In this document: piece by piece, positions 1 to 8,266 of the stretch
How the letters are laid out: the number at the start of each line of letters is the position of its first letter
Numbering within the stretch: the stretch's first letter is position 1
DNA from: JACJWR01 sp044326505
GTDB lineage: Bacteria; Actinomycetota; Actinomycetes; S36-B12; UBA10799
Direction: 5' to 3'
Length of the DNA: 19,261 nucleotides
Assembly (NCBI GenBank): GCA_044326505.1
Contig: JBIRBF010000030.1
Coordinates: forward strand, 1 to 19,261
Notes under the pieces: generated by a model
The model's input: only the letters and a program-made list of their open reading frames with translations
Database searches by the model: none
Told to the model about the DNA's origin: nothing
Position numbers and translations under genes: made by a program

Positions 1-75
1 AAGCCGCAGACGGCAGGCCGCGTTGATGGCGGCGAACTGGCGGCGGCGGTGAAGTCGGCGCTCGGGATGGGTTGA
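1..75 (+). CDS. C-terminal end of an upstream gene, possibly GatB/YqeY domain protein (partial)
   Basis: The first frame is open from base 1 and encodes 24 residues before a TGA at 73-75. The tail contains GRVDGGELAAAVKSAL. A Gly-(R/K)-x-DG element followed by a short amphipathic helix ending the protein is what the C-terminus of the GatB/YqeY family looks like. That family is related to the tail domain of the tRNA-dependent amidotransferase GatB. The other two forward frames give compositions unlike protein. Too little is visible to be sure of the family. The real gene starts outside the window, and its stop lies 27 bp before the next start codon. Confidence 0.4.
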   Translation, partial: KPQTAGRVDGGELAAAVKSALGMG

Positions 76-90
76 GTCGGGTGCTGTGCC

Positions 91-96
91 TACCAT
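91..96 (+). promoter_or_regulatory. Probable -10 element of a leaderless promoter for the AAA/DUF4435 operon
   Basis: TACCAT fits the actinobacterial -10 consensus TANNNT and ends 6 nt before the ATG at 103. Transcription would therefore start on or next to the start codon. No Shine-Dalgarno sequence precedes this ATG. A TTGAGT hexamer at 72-77 resembles a -35 box, but the 13-bp spacer is too short, so no -35 is claimed. The same spacing recurs at six other genes in this window. Confidence 0.5.
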
Positions 97-102
97 CGCG
101 GC

Positions 103-1458
103 ATGGCGACCTACCTGCGCGAAGCGTCCGTCACGGGGCTCTACGGCGATCGTGATCTGCAGGTGGTCATCCCGGCCGAGGACTCGATCGCCTTCATCCA
201 CGGGCCCAACGGGATCGGCAAGAGCACGCTCCTGCGCTTGCTCCTCAATCTCCTGACGTTCAACTTCCCCTCGCTGGCCCGCATCCCCTTCGAGTCGGCG
301 ACGGTGACGCTGGCCGCCGACGATGCTGAGGACGTCGTCGTGGAGGTCCGCCGACCCGGCGATACGTGGTCGCTCGAGGTAACCATCGATGGGCATACCT
401 GGCCGATCGAGGTATTCACCGCCGCGGAGGAGCGGGCGTTCACCCGGTACCTGGAGGAGTTTCTGCCGGAGCTCGTGCTGCTGCCGAACGGCCGATGGTG
501 GGACGAGCGCACGGCCTCGGAGTACACGTTGCGCGAAGTGCTCGCGATCGTGGCCGAGCGCGCCCCTACCGGCTCGACCGGGCGACTGGGGTACGACCCG
601 TCGCTGGCTCAGGCGATGCCGTCGATCGATGTCGAGTACATCGGCGCTGATCGGCTGCGCAATGATCTCGCGCCGCTACTGCGCCGCGAGCGGGATGCCT
701 TCGAGCTCAGCGGCGAAGCCGGTTCCGGGTACGTCGGGGCAGGGGGTTCGACCGCGGCGCTCTTCCGGCATCGGCGGGCGTTGGCCCACGGCATCGCCGG
801 CGCCCGTGCCGACGCCGCGGCAGTTGCCCGCAGCTTGGACCAGACCTTCCCGGCGCGACTCGTCGCCGACGCCGGTCGGTTCGCCCTCACGGGTCCGGAG
901 CTGGTCGAGTCCTTCGCCGCGCTCGACGGGCAATACGCGGAGCTGGCGCGGGTCGGCCTCGTGGAGGACGTCGTCCAGGCCGAGCCCGAGCTGCCCGACG
1001 ATGCGCCCGAGTGGATGCGTATGGCGCTCACCCTCTGGCTCTCCGACGCGCAGGCTAAGCTCGAGCCGCTGCGGGCGCTGGGGACCAGGATCGAGCTGTT
1101 CCTGCGGCTGGCCCGGCGCAAGCTCGCCGACAAGGATTTCGAGGTCAACGCCCGCGACGGATTCGTCGTCCGGACCGCTGCCGGCTACGAACTGGCGCCC
1201 ACAGCGCTGTCCAGCGGCGAACAGCATCAACTCTTGCTGCTGTACCGGATGATCTTCCGCGATTCGGGGCGCCGCCTGTTCCTGATCGACGAACCGGAGA
1301 TCAGCCTGCACGTGGGCTGGCAGGAGGAGTTTGTCGCCGACCTGGTCGAGATCGCCGGAGTGAACGACTCCCAGTTCTTGCTCGCGACCCACAGCCCGCT
1401 GATCATCGGCGAGCGGTACGACCTGCTGGTCGATGTCACCGGTGCGGATTCACTGTGA
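103..1458 (+). CDS. ariA: AAA/ABC-type ATPase, probable AriA component of a PARIS-like anti-phage system
   Basis: This 451-residue ATPase has the ABC/OLD fold order. Walker A GPNGIGKST is at 34-42. A long variable middle follows (about 100-340). The signature-like LSSGEQ is at 369-374, Walker B LFLIDEPE ends at E399, and an H-loop THSP is at 429-432. There is no membrane segment or signal peptide, so it should be cytosolic. The downstream gene overlaps it by 4 bp and encodes a DUF4435 TOPRIM protein. An ATPase plus DUF4435 pair is the defining architecture of PARIS. In that system the ATPase AriA forms a sensor scaffold that holds the toxic effector AriB until a phage anti-restriction protein is detected. 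The length and very early Walker A fit AriA. The family call is from motifs and context. A related two-gene OLD-like system with another trigger remains possible. The ATG is favoured by the leaderless -10 at 91-96. Confidence 0.75.
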   Translation: MATYLREASVTGLYGDRDLQVVIPAEDSIAFIHGPNGIGKSTLLRLLLNLLTFNFPSLARIPFESATVTLAADDAEDVVVEVRRPGDTWSLEVTIDGHTWPIEVFTAAEERAFTRYLEEFLPELVLLPNGRWWDERTASEYTLREVLAIVAERAPTGSTGRLGYDPSLAQAMPSIDVEYIGADRLRNDLAPLLRRERDAFELSGEAGSGYVGAGGSTAALFRHRRALAHGIAGARADAAAVARSLDQTFPARLVADAGRFALTGPELVESFAALDGQYAELARVGLVEDVVQAEPELPDDAPEWMRMALTLWLSDAQAKLEPLRALGTRIELFLRLARRKLADKDFEVNARDGFVVRTAAGYELAPTALSSGEQHQLLLLYRMIFRDSGRRLFLIDEPEISLHVGWQEEFVADLVEIAGVNDSQFLLATHSPLIIGERYDLLVDVTGADSL

Positions 1459-2315
1459 GGAGTCCGGCCGATGGTCTGACGGCGGCCGAGGTGATCTCGT
1501 ACGCGCTGATGAAGACCACGAAGGACGAGGTCTGCATCATGGTGGAGGGCACGAAGGACAGGGATGCGTTCGCCGCCATCCTGCGCCGTCCCCCCAGCCA
1601 TTGCGTCCCGGCGAGGGGCAAAGCAGCCGTGATCGAGGTCGCCGAGGTGATCGCTAGCACCAAGAAGCGCCGCGTCATCGGGATCGTCGACGCCGACGAG
1701 CTCAGCGCCACCGGCGGCGCGGTTGACGCGGCTTGCCCGGTGTTCACGACTGACTACCGGGACCTTGAGTCGATGCTCTTCTTCAGCCCGGCCGGGCGGC
1801 GGGTGCTGCTGCAGTTGTTCGATGCGGACATCGTGTCGGCGATCGAGACCGGGCAGGGCGTCGACATCCGGACGTGGTTCGCCCGGCAGTTGGCCGTCGT
1901 GGGTGCAGTGCGAACGCTCAACGCAACCGACGACCTGTGGATCAGTTTCGCCAACTTCGGCGTGGCCAAGTACGCCGACGTGCGGAGTCTGCGGTTGGAC
2001 GGACGGACCTTCCTGCGGGATGTGGCGTCGGGAAGCCGCCGGATCGGCAGTCCGCCGGCATTCGTCCGCAAAGTCGAGGAGTTACTCAAGCGGGTGCCGC
2101 CGGAGAAGCTCACACACGGGCACGACCTGACAGCTTTCCTGGCTGTGCTGGCCGCCGGGCCGAGGGGCGCTGGCGGCACCCCGGACCAGTCAGCGATCGA
2201 GATGGCGCTGCGCGCGGCGTACACGCCGTGGGACTTCCGGCGCTCCGCCCTGCACGGACGCTTGCTGGAGTGGGGCCGCGACAACGTCGACATCGTGCTC
2301 GACCCGGACGAGTGA
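1455..2315 (+). CDS. ariB: DUF4435 (TOPRIM-like) protein, probable AriB effector of a PARIS-like system
   Basis: The product has 286 residues. The N-terminus carries a TOPRIM-type acidic set: VEGTKD with E31, a GIVDADE strand with D79 and D81, and TDYRDLESMLF (D100, D103, E105), which is typical of DUF4435. In PARIS the DUF4435 subunit AriB is a metal-dependent nuclease. When released by its ATPase partner it stops phage growth by damaging host components, and tRNA cleavage is reported for the E. coli system. All expected acidic residues are present, so the enzyme looks intact. The GTG start overlaps the ATPase stop (GTGA) and has no separate Shine-Dalgarno, which suggests translational coupling and fixed stoichiometry. 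The stop is only 12 bp from the stop of the convergent minus-strand gene. The target nucleic acid cannot be read from the sequence. Confidence 0.75.
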   Translation: MRSPADGLTAAEVISYALMKTTKDEVCIMVEGTKDRDAFAAILRRPPSHCVPARGKAAVIEVAEVIASTKKRRVIGIVDADELSATGGAVDAACPVFTTDYRDLESMLFFSPAGRRVLLQLFDADIVSAIETGQGVDIRTWFARQLAVVGAVRTLNATDDLWISFANFGVAKYADVRSLRLDGRTFLRDVASGSRRIGSPPAFVRKVEELLKRVPPEKLTHGHDLTAFLAVLAAGPRGAGGTPDQSAIEMALRAAYTPWDFRRSALHGRLLEWGRDNVDIVLDPDE

Positions 2316-2327
2316 TGCCGGGGCCGA

Positions 2328-2723
2328 CTACTGGTCCTCGAACGCGGTGCACTGCCAGCGGCCGTCCAGCCCCTCGAGCCGAACGGCGATGGCCCGGTAC
2401 CGACCGTCCTCGCACACGATGATGCTCGACTCGACGATGCCGTCGATGGGTTGTTTGACGTGGACGCTGCCGACGCGCGGCGGGCGCGCCGCGGGTGGTC
2501 CCTTGCGTGCAGCGCACTGTGCTCGCAGCTGCGCGAGGGTCGAGTTGCTCACCCAGCCGTTGAGTTGCCGGATGGGCCGGCGCCCGACGAGCACCTCGAG
2601 CACCGCCAACGCGATCGTGCGGCTGACGTGCGCCGGATCGCCGAGCTCCGATTCGGGCGTGGGCTGTCGCCCGAAGTCGTCGATCGGCCGGATGCGAGCA
2701 GGCAGCGTGGACGTAGTCGACAT
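2328..2723 (-). CDS. Rv3235-family (DUF6459) protein of unknown function
   Basis: A 131-residue basic, soluble protein is encoded on the minus strand. The N-terminal ~30 residues look disordered, a helical region follows (about 35-75), and the C-terminus reads GRYRAIAVRLEGLDGRWQCT. This ending matches the conserved C-terminal strand pair of the actinobacterial Rv3235 family, found on actinobacterial chromosomes near secA. The function is not known. The start was placed at 2723 because GGGAGGGG lies 6 nt upstream on the minus strand. A longer reading to 2798 lacks a ribosome site and has a poor composition. It converges on the DUF4435 gene with 12 bp between the stops and no visible terminator, so the two transcripts probably overlap. 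Confidence 0.7.
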   Translation of the reverse strand: MSTTSTLPARIRPIDDFGRQPTPESELGDPAHVSRTIALAVLEVLVGRRPIRQLNGWVSNSTLAQLRAQCAARKGPPAARPPRVGSVHVKQPIDGIVESSIIVCEDGRYRAIAVRLEGLDGRWQCTAFEDQ

Positions 2724-2933
2724 GGGTTCCCCTCCCGAGTTGCATCCGCGCGGCCAACCCCCTGTGGCGCTGCGGCACCCAATGAGTAGCCGCGGCACGT
2801 GGTCAACTCAATACGTTGCGTGGCCCCCTGTGGACAATCCGTCGCCCCGGCGGGGGACCCCCCATCGCTTCGCTGGGGACGGCCGGTCATCCACAGAAGC
2901 GACCCGCCGCCGGTCGTCTGCCAGACTCGCCTC
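2724..2933. other. Divergent intergenic region with hairpins and two DnaA-box-like sites
   Basis: This 210-bp stretch separates two divergent genes and must hold both promoters. It contains TTGTCCACA on the minus strand (2829-2837), identical to the DnaA-box consensus used in high-GC actinobacteria, and TCATCCACA on the plus strand (2887-2895), a near match. Between them are a CGCCCC/GGGG dyad (2843-2855) and a hairpin at 2860-2878 with stem CCCCA/TGGGG and one internal mismatch. A TTGACC on the minus strand (2801-2806) may be a -35 for the Rv3235-like gene, but no convincing -10 was found at the right spacing. No coding signal was seen. Confidence 0.45.
2922..2927 (+). promoter_or_regulatory. 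Probable leaderless -10 element of the HAD gene
   Basis: CAGACT ends exactly 6 nt before the ATG at 2934, the same geometry as TACCAT upstream of the first operon. CANNNT is a tolerated variant of the actinobacterial -10. No Shine-Dalgarno is present before this ATG, which supports leaderless translation and fixes the start. Confidence 0.45.
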
Positions 2934-3593
2934 ATGACCTCTGAGCCGGTGCGCCCAACCGCCCTCCTCGTCGACTGGGGCGGCGTGCTGACCGCGGACC
3001 TCTCGTCGGTTATGGCCGCGTGGACCAGCGGTGAGGACTTCGAGGCCGCGCACTTCGCGGACGTGATGCGGCACTGGTTCGGGGCCGACGGCGATGCCGA
3101 GGCGCGTCTCAACCCGGTGCATGCGCTGGAACGCGGCGAAGCCGCCGTGCCCGACTTCGAACAGGTACTGGCCGAGGAGCTCACTCGTGCCAGCGGACGC
3201 TCCGTCTCTGCCGACGGGCTGCTCGGCCGCTTGTTCGGACACTTCTCACATGCACCGGACATGGTGGCGCTGGTGCGCCGCGCCCACGACGCCGGCATCA
3301 AGACCGCGCTGCTGTCCAACTCCTGGGGCAATGACTACCCCTCGGACCTGTTCGACGGCATGTTCGACCAGGTGGTCATCTCCGGGGAGGTGGGGATGCG
3401 CAAGCCGGAGCCCGAGATCTTCCACTACACCGCGCGCCTGGTCGAGGCGGCGCCGCGCGAGTGCGTCTTCGTCGACGACCTGGCCCACAACGTCGCAGCC
3501 GCTGCACGGTTGGGCTTCCTCGGGATTCACCACGTGAGCTATTCGGTGACCGCTACCGAGGTCAGTACCCTCTTCGCGGTTGACCTGCGCTAA
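2934..3593 (+). CDS. HAD-superfamily (subfamily IA-like) hydrolase with a non-canonical motif I
   Basis: The product is a 219-residue soluble protein with the HAD motifs in order. Motif I is LLVDWGGVLT with nucleophile D14. Motif II is LLSNSW with S128. Motif III Lys is K157 in GMRKPEPEIF. Motif IV is FVDD with D181/D182. A helical cap lies between about 20 and 100. Canonical HAD phosphatases have D-x-D in motif I, where the second Asp is the general acid/base. Here that position is G16 (D-W-G). DxGGV variants occur in a subset of IA proteins, and the change makes ordinary phosphatase activity uncertain. The substrate is unknown. An upstream in-frame ATG at 2799 was not chosen, because the intervening stretch contains the regulatory hairpins and the leaderless -10 points to 2934. 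Confidence 0.75.
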   Translation: MTSEPVRPTALLVDWGGVLTADLSSVMAAWTSGEDFEAAHFADVMRHWFGADGDAEARLNPVHALERGEAAVPDFEQVLAEELTRASGRSVSADGLLGRLFGHFSHAPDMVALVRRAHDAGIKTALLSNSWGNDYPSDLFDGMFDQVVISGEVGMRKPEPEIFHYTARLVEAAPRECVFVDDLAHNVAAAARLGFLGIHHVSYSVTATEVSTLFAVDLR

Positions 3594-3699
3594 CTCGCCC
3601 GACATCGGCGCGTGCCACTATGGCGATAGGTTCTGCGGCGGCAGCAGTCCGAGCCGGCGGGAACGGCGCGACGAGCGGGATCGGCGGAAGGAGAAGGTC

Positions 3700-5127
3700 G
3701 TGGTCGACCGGCTGAGCATCGAGGATGCCTCGTTCCTGTACCTCGAGGACACCACAACCCCCATGCACGTCGGCGGGGTGGCGATCTTCCGCGAGTCCGA
3801 GGCGGGTTTCGACTACGACCGGTTGGTCAAGCTCATCCGGGATCGCATCGCCTTGGCCCCGCGCTACCGGCAGAAGATCAAGGCGGTTCCCGGCAACCTC
3901 GGCGCCCCGGTGTGGGTGGATGACAGCAGCTTCGACGTCACCTTCCACGTCCGCAGATCGGCCCTGCCCCGGCCCGGCACCGATGCCCAGCTGCGCGAGC
4001 TCGTCGCCCGGATCATGGCCCGACCGCTGGACCGTAATCGGCCCATGTGGGAGATGTACCTGGTCGAGGGCCTCAAGGGTCGCCGCTTCGCGATCCTGAC
4101 CAAGAGCCACCACACGATCGTGGATGGGATCATGAGCGTGGACATCGGGCAGGTGATCCTGGACGATGCCCCGAGCGCGGAGGCCGGGACCACCCAGGTG
4201 TGGCGCCCCACCCGAGAGCCGTCCCAGGTGGAGTTGCTGGTGGGGGCGGCCGCCGAGCAGTTGCGTAGCCCGGCCGAGGCCGTCGATTCGGTGAAGCGCG
4301 GGGTGCACGACGTCACGTCGACGGTCACCGGCATCGGTCGGTCCATGCTCGGTCTGATGTCGGCAGCGGTGTCGGTGGCCCGTGCCCCGGCGCACGGACC
4401 GCTGAACTTCGAGCTCTCCGAGCAGCGCCGCTTCGCGATGGCCTCGTTGAAGCTGTCTGATTTCAAGGCGATCCGCACGGCCCACGGCGGGACGGTCAAC
4501 GACGTCGTGCTGGCCGTGATCACCGGAGCCCTGCGGACGTGGCTGCAGTCCCGCGGCGAGCGAGTGTCGCCGCGCGCCGAGATCACCGCGCTGGTACCGG
4601 TCAGCGTGGAGCCCTCGTTCGAGAACACCCACCCCGGCGACGTGCAGCCGTTCCTGGTCCAGCTCCCGATCGGCGAAGCCGACCCGGTCGTGCGGTTGAG
4701 CCGCCTGTCCTACGAGATGCACCGCCACCGCGAGAGCAGCAGGCTGGTCGGGGCCGAGACGCTGGCGACCATCGCCGGCTTCGCCCCCCCGACCCTGCAC
4801 GCGCTGGGGGCCCGGGTGGGGGCAGACATTAGCCAGCGGGTCTACAACCTCAGCATCACCAACGTGCCAGGACCGCAGACGCCGCTGTTCGTGGGCGGGG
4901 CCGAGATGGTCGCGGCCTACCCGGTGGTGGCGCTCACCCGTGGCCACGGGCTGAGCGTCGGCTTGACGTCCTACAACGGCGGGATGTACTTCGGCCTGAA
5001 CGCCGACCGCGACGGGGTGCCCGACGTGGACGAGCTCTCGGACTGCCTCAAGTCGTCGCTGTTCGAGCTCAAAGAGGCGTCCAAGACGCGCCGACGTCCT
5101 CGCCGGAGCACCAGCGACCAGAGCTGA
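3700..5127 (+). CDS. WS/DGAT-type wax ester synthase / diacylglycerol O-acyltransferase
   Basis: This is a 475-residue acyltransferase, the usual family length. The N-terminal WES_acyltransf region begins with DRLSIEDASFLYLED. The catalytic motif HHTIVDG is at 137-143, with H138 expected to act as base. The C-terminal DUF1298 region includes NLSITNVPGP, typical of the family. Such enzymes transfer acyl groups from acyl-CoA to diacylglycerol or fatty alcohols at the inner membrane surface, forming storage lipid. The GTG at 3700 was chosen because GGAAGGAG lies 6 nt upstream and it gives the family's MVDRLS-like start. The frame is open back to 3580, but the extra 40 residues are arginine-rich and unlike the family. 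TAGGTT at 3627-3632 could be a -10 with a ~60-nt leader. A patatin-like gene follows in the same direction 151 bp away. Confidence 0.88.
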   Translation: MVDRLSIEDASFLYLEDTTTPMHVGGVAIFRESEAGFDYDRLVKLIRDRIALAPRYRQKIKAVPGNLGAPVWVDDSSFDVTFHVRRSALPRPGTDAQLRELVARIMARPLDRNRPMWEMYLVEGLKGRRFAILTKSHHTIVDGIMSVDIGQVILDDAPSAEAGTTQVWRPTREPSQVELLVGAAAEQLRSPAEAVDSVKRGVHDVTSTVTGIGRSMLGLMSAAVSVARAPAHGPLNFELSEQRRFAMASLKLSDFKAIRTAHGGTVNDVVLAVITGALRTWLQSRGERVSPRAEITALVPVSVEPSFENTHPGDVQPFLVQLPIGEADPVVRLSRLSYEMHRHRESSRLVGAETLATIAGFAPPTLHALGARVGADISQRVYNLSITNVPGPQTPLFVGGAEMVAAYPVVALTRGHGLSVGLTSYNGGMYFGLNADRDGVPDVDELSDCLKSSLFELKEASKTRRRPRRSTSDQS

Positions 5128-5278
5128 CGCCGCTGCACCACCGGGGTAATCATCCCCGGGACGGGGGACACGGACAGATTTGCGGCGTATCTTGGCCAAA
5201 GGTCGTGGCCCGAGCGCGCGACCGATCGTCGTCCAGCGCCATTGGGTGTCATCCCGGCGCCGTACTCGGAGGTTCGCC
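5128..5278 (+). promoter_or_regulatory. Intergenic region with a dyad upstream of the patatin gene
   Basis: An inverted repeat sits 13 bp after the acyltransferase stop, with arms CCGGGG (5141-5146) and CCCCGG (5154-5159) around TAATCAT. It lacks a following T-run, so it is either a weak terminator or a protein-binding site. TATCTT at 5188-5193 is a possible -10 for the patatin gene. GGAGG at 5268-5272 is the Shine-Dalgarno that sets the ATG at 5279. Confidence 0.4.
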
Positions 5279-6268
5279 ATGGCGCGTCGCCGACCCAAGC
5301 GGGGGATCGTGCTGGGCGGGGGCGGCATGCTCGGCGCTGCCTGGATGGTGGGGGCGCTATGCGCCCTGGAAGAAGTGCATGGTTTCGATCCGCGCAAGGC
5401 CGACGTGATCGTGGGCACCTCGGCAGGCTCGGTCCTGGCCGCCCTCCTGGGCGCGGGCGTGAGCGCGCAGCACCTCCGCGACCACCAGTTCGGGCACCCC
5501 ATCAACAGCGGTCCGTTGGCCGGGTACTCCTGGGACTACGAGCGGGCCACAGGCGACAAGCGACCCAAGATCCCGCGACTGGTCCCGGCCTCGGCAAAGG
5601 CATTCACCAGCAGTGCCCGCAGGCTGCGGCAGCTCCCGCCGACGGCGGTGCTCGCTGGTTTCATGCCAGAGGGAAAGGGGTCGCTGGAGCGAATACAGCA
5701 CCTGGTCGAGGCCATTACGCCGATGGATGAGTGGTCACCGCACCCGAATCTCTGGATCGTCGCTATGGACCTGGACGAGAGCCGGCGCGTGGCGTTTGGC
5801 AGGGCCGGTGCGCCGTTATCGCCGCTCGCCTCGGCCGTGATGGCGTCGTGCGCGATCCCGTCGTGGTTCCAACCGGTGGAGATCGACGGGCACAAGTACG
5901 TCGACGGCGGGGCCTGCTCAGCGACGAGCGTGGACCTGGTGGCGGACATGGGTCTGGACGAGGTCTATGTGTTGGCCCCCATGGTCTCGTTCGCGGTAGA
6001 TCGGCCGTCCAACATGATTGCCCGGCTGGAGCGGCGCTGGCGCGTGTCGGTGACGCGGCGCTGCCTGGCAGAGGCCGAGAAGGTGCGTGAGCGCGGCGCG
6101 TCGGTGGTGCTACTGGGACCTGGGCCGGAGGACCTCGAGGCCATGGGCGGCAACGTCATGGACGTCACCCGCCGCCTGCCTGTGCTCGAGACCAGCCTGC
6201 GGACCTCGGTCGAGGCGCTACGTGATCCGGATCGGGTCGGACCCGACCATCTGGCCGACGTGGTCTAG
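5279..6268 (+). CDS. Patatin-like phospholipase / lipid acyl hydrolase
   Basis: The protein has 329 residues and a patatin fold. A glycine-rich oxyanion loop GIVLGGGGMLG is near the N-terminus (G13-G16). The nucleophile elbow GTSAGS has S48, and the catalytic Asp is in YVDGGA (D209), forming the Ser-Asp dyad. The first residues are basic and there is no signal peptide, so it probably acts in the cytosol or at the inner membrane face. Patatins hydrolyse acyl esters of phospholipids or neutral lipids. The neighbouring WS/DGAT gene suggests, but does not prove, a role in turnover of stored lipid. The ATG at 5279 has GGAGG 6 nt upstream. The frame is open to 5180, but the extension has no start signal. 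Confidence 0.87.
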   Translation: MARRRPKRGIVLGGGGMLGAAWMVGALCALEEVHGFDPRKADVIVGTSAGSVLAALLGAGVSAQHLRDHQFGHPINSGPLAGYSWDYERATGDKRPKIPRLVPASAKAFTSSARRLRQLPPTAVLAGFMPEGKGSLERIQHLVEAITPMDEWSPHPNLWIVAMDLDESRRVAFGRAGAPLSPLASAVMASCAIPSWFQPVEIDGHKYVDGGACSATSVDLVADMGLDEVYVLAPMVSFAVDRPSNMIARLERRWRVSVTRRCLAEAEKVRERGASVVLLGPGPEDLEAMGGNVMDVTRRLPVLETSLRTSVEALRDPDRVGPDHLADVV

Positions 6269-6296
6269 CCCGGATCCGGCTGGTGTCGCATAGGCC

Positions 6297-6341
6297 ATCC
6301 AGTCGCTGGATTGGCAGCGGCCGTGGCCTCGGTGCCAGGAT
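6297..6341 (+). promoter_or_regulatory. pruA promoter (TTGGCA / CAGGAT) with an overlapping dyad
   Basis: TTGGCA (6311-6316) and CAGGAT (6336-6341) form a recognisable promoter with a 19-bp spacer. The -10 ends 6 nt before the pruA ATG, implying a leaderless transcript. A perfect inverted repeat ATCCAG-tcg-CTGGAT (6297-6311) ends on the first base of the -35. It could be a repressor or activator site, or the hairpin of a patatin terminator, although no T-run follows. Confidence 0.5.
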
Positions 6342-6347
6342 GGCGCC

Positions 6348-7969
<1,622 letters not shown>

Positions 7970-7976
<7 letters not shown>

Positions 7977-8266
7977 GGGGGCGCTGGCGCCCGTTGGGCC
8001 GCGCCCGGCCTTCCGCCGCTGGTAGGGGGCGCTTGGCTGCTCCTGTGGGCGGGCACCTGGTCGAAGGTGCGTTTTCTTACGCCTGCGCGCCCCCTATCAG
8101 CGGCTTCCGGCCGCTCTCGGCCGGTGGGGCGGTCCGCGTGAGGGTTGGCGCGACGGGGGCGGCGCAGGCGTAGGACAGCGCACCCTCGGTCACTTTGGCG
8201 CCCTCGAGAGCAGCCCAGCCGCCCCCGACGCGCCTTCCCGGAAGCGGACCAACACCCCCTCAGCCC
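7970..8266. repeat. Large imperfect inverted repeat spanning the pruA/DUF2505 convergent intergenic region
   Basis: The 283-bp gap between the two stops holds no accepted gene. It is built as two mirror arms, left about 7970-8094 and right about 8155-8266, around a 60-nt centre. The outermost ends, including both TGA stops, agree in 16 of 18 positions (GGGCTGAGGGGGYGYTGG). Bases 8032-8083 align without gaps to the reverse complement of 8167-8218 with 37 of 52 matches. The inner 17 bp (8078-8094 and 8155-8172) pair perfectly apart from one bulged base. The centre holds a further perfect hairpin, CCGGCCG-ctct-CGGCCGG (8107-8124). The left arm also carries the terminator-like hairpin listed separately. 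Counts were made by hand. Confidence 0.7.
8053..8078 (+). terminator. Probable Rho-independent terminator downstream of pruA
   Basis: Arms GCACCT (8053-8058) and AGGTGC (8065-8070) surround a six-base loop and are followed at once by GTTTTCTT, the only T-rich stretch in the region. It lies 76 bp after the pruA stop. The equivalent place in the mirror arm lacks both the hairpin and the T-run, so only the plus-strand copy looks like a terminator. Confidence 0.5.

Noticed and set aside
2724..2798. Longer start of the Rv3235-like gene at 2798
   Set aside because: The extension has no ribosome site, while the ATG at 2723 has GGGAGGGG at good spacing.
2829..2895. Replication origin
   Set aside because: Only two DnaA-like boxes are present, with no AT-rich unwinding region and no dnaA, dnaN or gyr genes nearby.
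3562..5505. 647-codon open frame on the minus strand
   Set aside because: It lies opposite the WS/DGAT gene and is rich in H, R, G and Q without any domain. High-GC genes leave antisense frames open, and the plus-strand protein has full family motifs.
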